Part shown: piece after piece, positions 1-6,463 of the stretch
Layout of the letters: each line of letters starts with the position of its first letter
Numbering within the stretch: position 1 is the first letter of the stretch
Assembly: GCA_002311345.1 (NCBI GenBank)
Contig: DCAA01000035.1
Span: 12,544-43,465 of the forward strand
DNA from: Planctomycetes bacterium UBA1146
GTDB taxonomy: Bacteria; Planctomycetota; UBA8108; UBA1146
Reading direction: 5' to 3'
Length of the DNA stretch: 30,922 nt
Notes under the pieces: model-generated
Seen by the model: the letters and a program-made list of their open reading frames with translations, nothing else
Told to the model about the DNA's origin: nothing
Databases searched by the model: none
Translations under genes and position numbers: made by a program

Positions 1-1557
1 TTAGTCTAACTGGATCCCGTGACCCTTGAGGATCGTCCCGGTGGCGTTTCGATAGGAGGAGATCGCCTTGCGCAGACGCACCTGCGACTGCAGTTCGGAG
101 ACCTGGGCCTGCAGCAAACTGTTCTGGACCTGGAGCACCTGGTAGGCGGTCGAGACCCCCACCTCGAGCCGGCGCGTCTCACCGTCGAGTTCCTCACGCC
201 GCAGCCGGGTGGCGGCGGCGGTGGTGTCGACACTCTGGCGGGCACTCTGCAACTCACGGACAGCTCGGGTTACTTCCAACACGATTCCGTGTGATGCCTG
301 CTCGCGGGAGATATGAGCCAGTCGTAGATTTTCGCGCGACTGCAGCAGTCGGTTGCGCGCCGCTCGATTGCCCAGCGGAATCTCAAAATTGATCCCCGTG
401 TTCCACGAGAAGTCCTCGCCGATGTTGGCCCAGGATCCTTCGAGGGTGATGTCGTTACCCGGCTGATTCCAGCCGCCATCGAGAGTCAGGCTCGGCTTCA
501 GTTGATCCTCGCTCAGCAGTAGTTGATCCTCACTGTTGGTGATCTGCAGTTGCTGCTGGACCAGTTCCAGCCGCGTGATCAGTGCCATCTGGACCGCCTC
601 GGCCATCTCGACCGGGAACTCGGTAAACTCCAGAGAGGTGGTCGGGATCACCTCGATGTCCCGGAACATCGGACCCGCCTCGCCCCCGAGGCGAAAACCG
701 GGGGCGTTGATCTTGTCGAGCAGCACATCCTGGATATCACGCAACATATTGACCGAATCGATGATGCCCGCCTTCTGGGTCTCGATGTTGGCCTCGGCGC
801 TGATGACATCGATCTCGGTGCCGGTCCCCACCTCGAGCCTGCGACGGTTGATCTCCAGCAACTCCCTGGCCTCCGCCAGAGCGCTCTCCTGGACGGCTAC
901 ATTGCGACGGGTGTAGACCAGATCCCAGTAGGACCCCACCACCGAGGCAACGGTGGTCTCGACAGAACGTCTCGTCACCAGCCGAGAGGCGGCCGCATTG
1001 CGCACGGCAATCCGGAACGAGGTCTCGGTGATGTCGCGACCGAATCCGCGCAACAGTGGCTGGCTCAACGACAGTTCGTAGGCGCCACGGTAGTTGAGGG
1101 GACTGAAAAATTGACTGGGGGGCGAGGTCTCGGAACGGCTGCCGTTGAGACGAAGATTCCAGCTGGTGCCGTAACGCATTAGCCCCGACAGACCGAGGAA
1201 GTAGTTGCGATTGTCTCGTTGGCTCAACTCTCCCACCTCGGCTCCCTCGATGATGCTGGTCGAGGTGGTGCTCGATTTGCTCCAGGTGAACCCGGTTCGA
1301 AAGAGTGGATCGAAGACCGCCGCCTCGATGAGTGGATCGCGCTGGTTGCGGCGTTCGCTGATACGCTGGACCTCGAGATCGAGGTTGTGATCGAGGGCCA
1401 GACCGATCGCATCTTCGAGACTCAGATCCATCGATTCGCTACCGACCCCGGTCAGCACCACGGCAGCGGCATCATCCGCTGTCACACTGTCGTCCTGGGC
1501 CGCCACCATCGGAGTCAAGATGAGCAGCAACAATATCGTCCGGATCGAGATGAACAT
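1..1557 (-). CDS. TolC-family outer-membrane efflux protein
   Basis: Outer-membrane channel of the TolC/OEP family, which forms the exit duct of tripartite efflux pumps or type I secretion. The 518-residue product starts with a signal peptide (hydrophobic stretch about residues 6-19, cleavage near AAQ). It then shows the family's internal duplication: two matching helical hairpin segments, one with RRLEVGTGTEIDV (mid-protein) and one with RRLEVGVSTAYQV (C-terminal), each followed by a long coiled helix. Length is close to the family norm and the stop codon lies on the window's first bases, so the gene is complete. The ATG has GGGAG about 6 bases upstream. No membrane-fusion protein or inner-membrane pump is visible beside it; partners may lie beyond the left edge. 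Assignment to the family is firm, the transported substrate is unknown. Confidence 0.92.
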   Translation of the reverse strand: MFISIRTILLLLILTPMVAAQDDSVTADDAAAVVLTGVGSESMDLSLEDAIGLALDHNLDLEVQRISERRNQRDPLIEAAVFDPLFRTGFTWSKSSTTSTSIIEGAEVGELSQRDNRNYFLGLSGLMRYGTSWNLRLNGSRSETSPPSQFFSPLNYRGAYELSLSQPLLRGFGRDITETSFRIAVRNAAASRLVTRRSVETTVASVVGSYWDLVYTRRNVAVQESALAEARELLEINRRRLEVGTGTEIDVISAEANIETQKAGIIDSVNMLRDIQDVLLDKINAPGFRLGGEAGPMFRDIEVIPTTSLEFTEFPVEMAEAVQMALITRLELVQQQLQITNSEDQLLLSEDQLKPSLTLDGGWNQPGNDITLEGSWANIGEDFSWNTGINFEIPLGNRAARNRLLQSRENLRLAHISREQASHGIVLEVTRAVRELQSARQSVDTTAAATRLRREELDGETRRLEVGVSTAYQVLQVQNSLLQAQVSELQSQVRLRKAISSYRNATGTILKGHGIQLD

Positions 1558-1628
1558 GGTCGACTCCCGCTTGAAATTCCCTCACCGACGGCGAAGTCAA
1601 AAGCGACGACTTCCGCTGGCAACGAGGG

Positions 1629-1656
1629 ATGATAGGTCAGGAGTGATATTGAGCAA
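1629..1656 (-). promoter_or_regulatory. Candidate sigma-70-type promoter for the TolC-family gene
   Basis: Reading the minus strand, TTGCTC (1656-1651) and TATCAT (1634-1629) are separated by 16 bases. The -10 matches TATAAT at five of six positions, the -35 is weak. It lies about 70 bases upstream of the efflux gene start, in the only gap between it and the next minus-strand gene. Prediction by eye only. Confidence 0.35.
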
Positions 1657-1686
1657 GAGGTGCGGACAGAACGAGATGCGAGCAGA

Positions 1687-2463
1687 TCAGGGTCCAGACA
1701 GGGTCCGATCCAGATTCCCTTCGTGCCAGCCTTCAGGGCGCGGACGGATCTTCTGCATCAGCATCGGGATGCCGTGCATCGCCGCCAGCAGTACCACCAT
1801 CGCGATCGTTACCATCACCAGCATCACCAGCGCACGACCGGCGTCCGCCTCGTAAAAGCGCTGCAGAAACCAACCGTTACTGAACACACCGAATCTCAGA
1901 CCGAGCCAGTGAGCTCCCTCCAGCACTCCGACAAAACCGCCTCCGACGAGCAATGCCGAGAGGGTCTCATCGGCTCGAAGTCCTGCCGCCAGCACCATCG
2001 CAGCGAGCAAGGCGAGCGTCCACCAGGCGTAGAAGCCGGTAGCAAGCCACGAGAAAGGGGCGCTCAGCAAGGTGCTGGTCAGTTTCCCGTCACCGCTCTC
2101 GAAAGCGCGCCACAATGTGTCGGGATCGGGGACCGTTTGGGCCGCCACCGGAAACATCAAGATCACCGTGATGAAGCCGCAAAACAGTACGCCCAGACGA
2201 AACACCGTCGCCAGAGGTACGCCGATCCTTTTGAGCGGGCATTCACCCTCGATGAGAAAGGGGGCACCATCGCGCCACGGCGACAGCCCCACCACCGGCG
2301 TCGCGGTGGCCAGGCAGGCGAAGGTACGGGCCAGACTGTCAGGCAAGAGCCCCGGAAAGAGGGACGCCTTCACCGTCCCGCGTGTCAGCAAATCACCACG
2401 TAGGCGACCGACTCCATGTAGCATCACAATCAGCAAGATGAGCAGGAAGGCCATCAAGAGCAT
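1687..2463 (-). CDS. Unknown multi-pass inner-membrane protein
   Basis: I do not recognise this family. The 258-residue product has about five hydrophobic segments: residues 1-18, around 80-108, two between about 140 and 190, and about 223-245. It ends in a basic, charged tail. There is no signal-peptide cleavage site and no recognisable catalytic motif. The start is supported by GGAGG six bases upstream of the ATG. It lies 85 bases downstream of parB on the same strand, so it could be read through from parAB, but nothing in its sequence ties it to chromosome segregation. It is a real gene by length, coding texture and ribosome-binding site; function is open. Confidence 0.75.
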   Translation of the reverse strand: MLLMAFLLILLIVMLHGVGRLRGDLLTRGTVKASLFPGLLPDSLARTFACLATATPVVGLSPWRDGAPFLIEGECPLKRIGVPLATVFRLGVLFCGFITVILMFPVAAQTVPDPDTLWRAFESGDGKLTSTLLSAPFSWLATGFYAWWTLALLAAMVLAAGLRADETLSALLVGGGFVGVLEGAHWLGLRFGVFSNGWFLQRFYEADAGRALVMLVMVTIAMVVLLAAMHGIPMLMQKIRPRPEGWHEGNLDRTLSGP

Positions 2464-2548
2464 CGGATTCCTCCACGTAGATGGAGTGCCGGAAAGAGGC
2501 TCCGAAGCATCGCATCCTGGGACCCATCCGCGCCAATTCGATCATCGA

Positions 2549-3472
2549 TCAGTGCTGTTTTCCGCCGACGATGATGCGTGAAATGCGGTCATAGTCCTCG
2601 GCAGAATAGAACTCGATGACGATCTTGCCGCGTCCTTTAGAGCCGGTATTCAGGACCGCAACCTTGGTTCCAAGAGCAGGGCCCAGGCGGGCTTCTTCGG
2701 CAAGAACGTGGGTTTCGTCACTCTTTTGACCTTTTTTCGACGACTTCTTTTTCCCCTGGAGGGAGGAATCCTGGCTTTTGTCATCGCGCAACGCTTCGTC
2801 GAGATCCCTTACTGTCCAACTATTGGACACTACTTTTCGGTGCCACTTCCGGCGCGCTTTTACGTCACTGACCGAAAGCAGCAACTTGGCATGACCGGCC
2901 GTGATGGTTCGATCGAGCAGACTGTCCTGGATCTCCTTCTCCAGTTCGAGGAAACGCAGCGAGTTGGCAACGCTAGAGCGCTTCTTTCGCACCTCCTTGG
3001 CCAGTTGCTCCTGGGTCCAGCCGTGGGATTCCTGCAGGGAACGATAAGCACGGGCCAGTTCGATGGGATTGAGATCCTCACGCTGGATATTCTCGGCCAG
3101 TGCCAGCGGCAACATCCGCTCGTCATCGACGTCGCGCACGATCACCGGAACCTCGCCGAGGCCGGCACGCTGAGCCGCTCGCAAGCGTCGTTCTCCCGCC
3201 ACCAGTTCGAAGCCACCCTTGCCATCGTTGCGCACGACCAGCGGCTGTAGCATCCCGTCGCAGGAGAGCGAACGAGCCAGTTCATCGAGCCCTTCCTCAT
3301 CGAAGTGGGTGCGTGGTTGAGCCTGGTTGGCTCGGATCCGCGCCGGATCGATCAACACCACTCCGATTCCTCCTGGGCCGCCACCGGCGCCGGGGGAATC
3401 GGCCACTACAGAGCTATCTCCACTGCGGCGTATCAGGGCATCAAGCCCGCGTCCCAGTTTCCGTCCACTCAT
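2549..3472 (-). CDS. parB: Chromosome-partitioning protein ParB
   Basis: ParB/Spo0J-family CTPase that binds parS sites, spreads along DNA as a clamp and, with ParA, segregates the origin region. The 307-residue product has the usual N-terminal motif (SGRKLGRGLDALI), the CTP-binding motifs GERRLRA (residues 93-99) and ENIQRED (127-133), and a helix-turn-helix at about 152-175 beginning with TQEQLAKEV. A lysine/serine-rich linker (about 235-250) leads to a C-terminal dimerisation segment. Length is normal. AAGGAGG lies about 9 bases before the ATG. The gene overlaps the end of parA by 32 bases, so the two are translated from one message. Two parS-like palindromes lie upstream of parA. Confidence 0.97.
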   Translation of the reverse strand: MSGRKLGRGLDALIRRSGDSSVVADSPGAGGGPGGIGVVLIDPARIRANQAQPRTHFDEEGLDELARSLSCDGMLQPLVVRNDGKGGFELVAGERRLRAAQRAGLGEVPVIVRDVDDERMLPLALAENIQREDLNPIELARAYRSLQESHGWTQEQLAKEVRKKRSSVANSLRFLELEKEIQDSLLDRTITAGHAKLLLSVSDVKARRKWHRKVVSNSWTVRDLDEALRDDKSQDSSLQGKKKSSKKGQKSDETHVLAEEARLGPALGTKVAVLNTGSKGRGKIVIEFYSAEDYDRISRIIVGGKQH

Positions 3473-4226
3473 GTTCGAGGACCTCCTTCGTGAGGTTCAG
3501 ATAGGACCAGGCTCCGGCGGAGCGAGGGTCGTAATTACAGATTGGCTCTCCGTGACTGGATGCCTCTGCGAGGGTTGGATCTCGCAGAATCGGCGTCTCG
3601 AATGTATCCTCCGGGAAGTAACGCCGCACCTCCTCGGCGACTTCATGGCAGATCTCCACTTCCGGGCTGAACAGGGTCAGCACAAGTCCTTCCAGGGGGA
3701 TCTCTCGTTGCTGGCTGTGCTCGGCGTGGCGCATTCCCTCCAGCAACTGTGCCAATCCCTCCATGGCGAAGTACTCGCACTGCACCGGCACCAGCACCGA
3801 GTCCGCCAGTTGTAACGCCAGATCGGTCAGAGGGCCGACCGATGGGGGACAGTCGAGCAGCACCAGCGCCAGCGGATCGTTGGCAGCCTGCTTCCAGGCA
3901 GCTCTCAACTTGCTGACACCGCCACCCTGTACCATCGCTGTGGTCACCGGGATTTCCGGGTGGGAGGTACTGGGCAGACAACTCAGACCCGGGACCGTGG
4001 TATCGACCATCACCTGGGAAGTCTTGACCGAACCCTCGAGCAGTCCTGGAAGCGGGGAGTGGGGGGGTGACTCGATACCCAGGCCGGAAGTGGCATTGGC
4101 CTGCGGATCGAGATCCACCAGCAGGCATCGTTTGCCTGCAATTGCCAGATACGCAGCCAGGTTGATGGCAGTGGTTGTTTTGCCCACTCCGCCCTTCTGG
4201 CTCGCTATTGCCACGATTCTGGCCAC
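3441..4226 (-). CDS. parA: Chromosome-partitioning ATPase ParA (Soj)
   Basis: ParA/MinD-superfamily ATPase that forms the DNA-bound gradient moved by ParB-parS complexes. From a GTG start the N-terminus reads MARIVAIASQ, as in Soj proteins, followed by the deviant Walker A box KGGVGKTT (residues 11-18), the switch region VDLDPQANATSGLG (37-50) and the LLDCPP motif. I chose the GTG at 4226 over an ATG 54 bases further out because AAGGAGA lies 9 bases before the GTG and the upstream codons are not part of the family. The product is 261 residues, normal for the chromosomal type with no DNA-binding extension. It is the first gene of parA-parB, and rsmG, a frequent neighbour, is not here. Confidence 0.97.
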   Translation of the reverse strand: MARIVAIASQKGGVGKTTTAINLAAYLAIAGKRCLLVDLDPQANATSGLGIESPPHSPLPGLLEGSVKTSQVMVDTTVPGLSCLPSTSHPEIPVTTAMVQGGGVSKLRAAWKQAANDPLALVLLDCPPSVGPLTDLALQLADSVLVPVQCEYFAMEGLAQLLEGMRHAEHSQQREIPLEGLVLTLFSPEVEICHEVAEEVRRYFPEDTFETPILRDPTLAEASSHGEPICNYDPRSAGAWSYLNLTKEVLEHEWTETGTRA

Positions 4227-4322
4227 TGGTACGATTCTCCTTACCGACTCGGTCCCGGCATGGAAGGGTATCCTTCCCATCCCAAGGAGACAAGATGGTC
4301 CAATTAGTGATGGGAATCCGGA

Positions 4323-4338
4323 TGTTCCACGTGGAACC
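4323..4338. promoter_or_regulatory. parS site 1
   Basis: TGTTCCACGTGGAACC, a near-perfect palindrome. It matches the well-known bacterial parS consensus (TGTTNCACGTGNAAC-type, the form seen in Pseudomonas). It lies 97 bases upstream of the parA start. ParB bound here would nucleate spreading and could also repress parAB. Confidence 0.88.
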
Positions 4339-4369
4339 TTCTGAGTTCGTCCTGCCGGAGGACCCAGAT

Positions 4370-4385
4370 TGTTCCCCGTGGAACA
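4370..4385. promoter_or_regulatory. parS-like site 2
   Basis: TGTTCCCCGTGGAACA matches the parS palindrome except for one central base (C where the palindrome has A). It lies 47 bases from site 1, start to start, in the same parA / phosphoesterase intergenic region. The full symmetry of the outer arms favours a real ParB site, perhaps weaker. Confidence 0.7.
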
Positions 4386-4458
4386 AGGGCCGATAATCTG
4401 TGCGGCGGGGGAATTAGCCTCTGCTGCGCCTCGCCCTTTTTCTTTTTTGCGAAATCAC

Positions 4459-4464
4459 TAGAAT
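4459..4464 (+). promoter_or_regulatory. Candidate -10 element for the phosphoesterase gene
   Basis: TAGAAT (five of six matches to TATAAT) lies 36 bases before the TTG start of the next gene. The expected -35 position is a pyrimidine run (CTTTTT) that does not match TTGACA, so this is a weak prediction. Confidence 0.22.
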
Positions 4465-4500
4465 CCACCCGTCCTAGCAACCCCTGGCGAGGTAATTGAA

Positions 4501-5223
4501 TTGCGAATCGCGGTCATCTCAGACATTCATGCCAACGAGGAGGCTCTCGACGCCGTACTCGGCTTCCTCGATGCCGAAGGGGTCGACCGAACCCTGTGCC
4601 TCGGAGATGTCATCGGCTATGGCCCCGCCCCCTCGCAATGTCTCGCCAAGGTTCGTGAGCGCTGCGATGTGATCGTCGCCGGTAACCACGAACATGCGAT
4701 TCTAGACCTGCTCGATATCGACTACTTCAACCCACTGGCTCGCCAGGCCACCGTCTGGACTCGTGGCCAACTGTCGGAAGAAGAATTCGAGTTCATCCGC
4801 GGTTGGCCACTGGTCCACCATGAGGAGCAGTTCTCGCTGGTGCATGGCAGCCTCGATCAGCCGGATCTGTTCGACTACATCCAGACCACCTGGGATGCCC
4901 ACCTTTCGTTCCAGCAGTTGCAATCGCCATTGTGCTTCATCGGCCACTCCCATGTGCCGGTCGCGTTCCTGCTCACCGACGTGATCCGCTACAGCACCGA
5001 CGACACCATCGAGCTCCATGAGGGGCTTCAGGCCATCATCAATGTCGGCAGTGTCGGCCAGCCGCGCGACGGAAACCCGGCATCCAGTGTCGTCATCTAT
5101 GACACGCAGAAGCAGCGCATCGACTGGCACCGGATCCCGTATGACGTGGAGGCGGTGCAGAAGAAGATCAGAGATTGCGGTCTTCCGGAGTTCCTGGCAG
5201 ATCGCCTGGCTGAGGGTCGATAG
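4501..5223 (+). CDS. Calcineurin-like metallophosphoesterase (YfcE/MJ0936-like)
   Basis: Two-metal phosphodiesterase/phosphatase of the small cytoplasmic YfcE/MJ0936-like group. All metal motifs are present in the 240-residue product: DIH (D8, H10), GDVIGYGP (D36), GNHEH (N62, H63), VHGS (H115) and GHSH (H149, H151). A late NVGSVGQPRDG motif, usual in this subgroup, follows. The start is TTG with GAGG eight bases upstream, and the first residues (MRIAVISDIH) begin directly at the family fold. It stands alone between the parS region and the convergent tatA. Members act on cyclic nucleotides, dinucleotides or other phosphodiesters, and the substrate cannot be told from the sequence. Confidence 0.9.
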   Translation: MRIAVISDIHANEEALDAVLGFLDAEGVDRTLCLGDVIGYGPAPSQCLAKVRERCDVIVAGNHEHAILDLLDIDYFNPLARQATVWTRGQLSEEEFEFIRGWPLVHHEEQFSLVHGSLDQPDLFDYIQTTWDAHLSFQQLQSPLCFIGHSHVPVAFLLTDVIRYSTDDTIELHEGLQAIINVGSVGQPRDGNPASSVVIYDTQKQRIDWHRIPYDVEAVQKKIRDCGLPEFLADRLAEGR

Positions 5224-5274
5224 TCCTGGAGGCGGGGGCGCCACTTCCTGCGCCCGAACACCTCGCGACCATCA

Positions 5275-5553
5275 CTATTCGTCTTTGAAGCGTTTCTCTC
5301 CCGAGGAATCCGTCGGGTTCGTGGTATCGGTGTGCTGCGTTGGTGGATTCGCTGGCGGGTCGATCGTCTTCGTATCGTCGTCATCGGTCGACCGGATGCC
5401 CTTCTTGAACTCCGTGACTCCGCGACCCAGATTTCGCATCACCGAGGGCAAACGGCTGCCGAAGAGCAACAGCATCACGAGGGCGATGGCGATCAACTCG
5501 GGGGGACCCAGATTGAAGATCGCAGGTGTCAGGAAGGGAGCGGTGTGTGTCAT
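5275..5553 (-). CDS. tatA: Twin-arginine translocase subunit TatA/TatE
   Basis: Pore-forming subunit of the Tat system, which exports folded proteins. The 92-residue product has the TatA layout: a short N-terminal segment, LGPPELIAIALVMLLLFG as the single membrane helix (about residues 15-32), the FG hinge, an amphipathic helix with RNLGRGVTEFKKGI, then a charged, disordered tail. I start at the ATG preceded by GGAGG six bases upstream; a GTG 18 bases further out has no such signal. The family position usually held by an acidic or polar residue (E19) is present. No tatC is in the window. The Gfo/Idh protein at 21833-23152 is a likely client. Confidence 0.9.
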   Translation of the reverse strand: MTHTAPFLTPAIFNLGPPELIAIALVMLLLFGSRLPSVMRNLGRGVTEFKKGIRSTDDDDTKTIDPPANPPTQHTDTTNPTDSSGEKRFKDE

Positions 5554-5645
5554 CTTGATCCTCCAGCCCACTCTCCTGGCAGCCAGTACCTGAACGGAGC
5601 GGTAAGGCGGTTCGAAAAAATGCTGCCCATGTCGGGCCGCATACG

Positions 5646-5675
5646 ATTCTATCGGCGAGGGGAGTCCGGGAGCAA
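5646..5675 (-). promoter_or_regulatory. Candidate promoter for tatA
   Basis: On the minus strand TTGCTC (5675-5670) and TAGAAT (5651-5646) lie 18 bases apart, about 90 bases before the tatA start, in the 156-base gap after the lipoprotein gene. The -35 hexamer is the same as that proposed for the TolC-family gene. Confidence 0.3.
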
Positions 5676-5709
5676 GTCGAGCCCGCGGATTCGATCCCTC
5701 GTCAACGAA

Positions 5710-6324
5710 CTAAGGGGCCTCTCCACACAAGATGGAAGAGATTTGCAGCGCCAGACGGGCCACCAGCGCCCCCTCCAGTTCAGTTTGGGAGTTCTCGAAA
5801 GTGATGAAAATACGACCTGATTCCGGATTCTCGGGCACCCGGATGTCGAATTCACGCCTCAGAACCGGTCTGCCCGCCGGCACCAGGAACAACTCCCAGT
5901 AGCCCTGCATGCGACCCTGAAGCATCCCGGGAGTTCGCCGATCGCGGAAGGTCAAGCTCTCGATGCGACCGGTCAGTACATGAGAAGCCCGCGCCGAAGT
6001 TCCGATCTGGCCCCACGGAACACTATTGTCATCGTGATGGAAGATCTCATCGGCCACCCCCTGGTCGGAGACCATCTGGGCCGCTCCACAGGCGCGCGAC
6101 ATCTGTAACCGGGTCGCCCGGGCAAGTACCACTCCGGTCGGGGATTCGTAGTACCAGCGAAGCACGCCGGAGGAGGATTCCTTGTGCTGGAAGGGGACCA
6201 CCAGCAACTGAGCCACTCCGATGTCGTACTCGGGGTTGATGCGTTGCTCGGGTGAGGAACAGCCGATTCCCAGCATCACCAGCAGCACCGCCATGGTTCC
6301 CCGCGAGCAGATCCTTGTCACCAT
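5710..6324 (-). CDS. Putative lipoprotein of unknown function
   Basis: A 204-residue protein with a basic start (MVTRICSRG), a hydrophobic segment and a cysteine at residue 22 in LGIGCSSPE, a somewhat non-standard lipobox (G at -3). The mature part begins with a strand-like LLVVPF segment and later has a VLTGRIESLTF segment, a layout seen in small periplasmic lipoproteins that assist envelope machines. I cannot name the family. I start at the ATG at 6324 because it gives a signal peptide and has AAGGGA upstream; the longer frame adds 41 residues with no signal character. It follows the LptC/OstA-like gene by 139 bases on the same strand, so a role in LPS export (for example like LptE) is possible, but this rests on position only. 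Confidence 0.7.
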   Translation of the reverse strand: MVTRICSRGTMAVLLVMLGIGCSSPEQRINPEYDIGVAQLLVVPFQHKESSSGVLRWYYESPTGVVLARATRLQMSRACGAAQMVSDQGVADEIFHHDDNSVPWGQIGTSARASHVLTGRIESLTFRDRRTPGMLQGRMQGYWELFLVPAGRPVLRREFDIRVPENPESGRIFITFENSQTELEGALVARLALQISSILCGEAP

Positions 6325-6366
6325 TTCACGATCCCTTCGAAGTCCATTTCGATAACCGCCGGACCA

Positions 6367-6385
6367 CCGGTCAGCACCCGACCGG
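6367..6385. repeat. Short inverted repeat between the OstA-repeat and lipoprotein genes
   Basis: CCGGTC and GACCGG pair as a 6-bp GC-rich stem with a 7-base loop. No T-run follows on the minus strand. It could reduce read-through or mark an mRNA processing point; function unknown. Confidence 0.35.
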
Positions 6386-6463
6386 AAGTGTACAGGATAC
6401 GATGTCAGTGGGGGGTGCAACCAGAGATTCGTGATTCGCTTCGACACGATGTGAGAGTCGTTG

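Noticed and set aside
3643..4386. 247-codon minus frame beside parA
   Set aside because: It is a shifted reading of parA; the parA frame has all Soj motifs.
5684..5703. tRNA T-loop-like sequence (GGATTCGATCC)
   Set aside because: Flanking bases do not form the 5-bp T-stem and no acceptor or anticodon arm is found.
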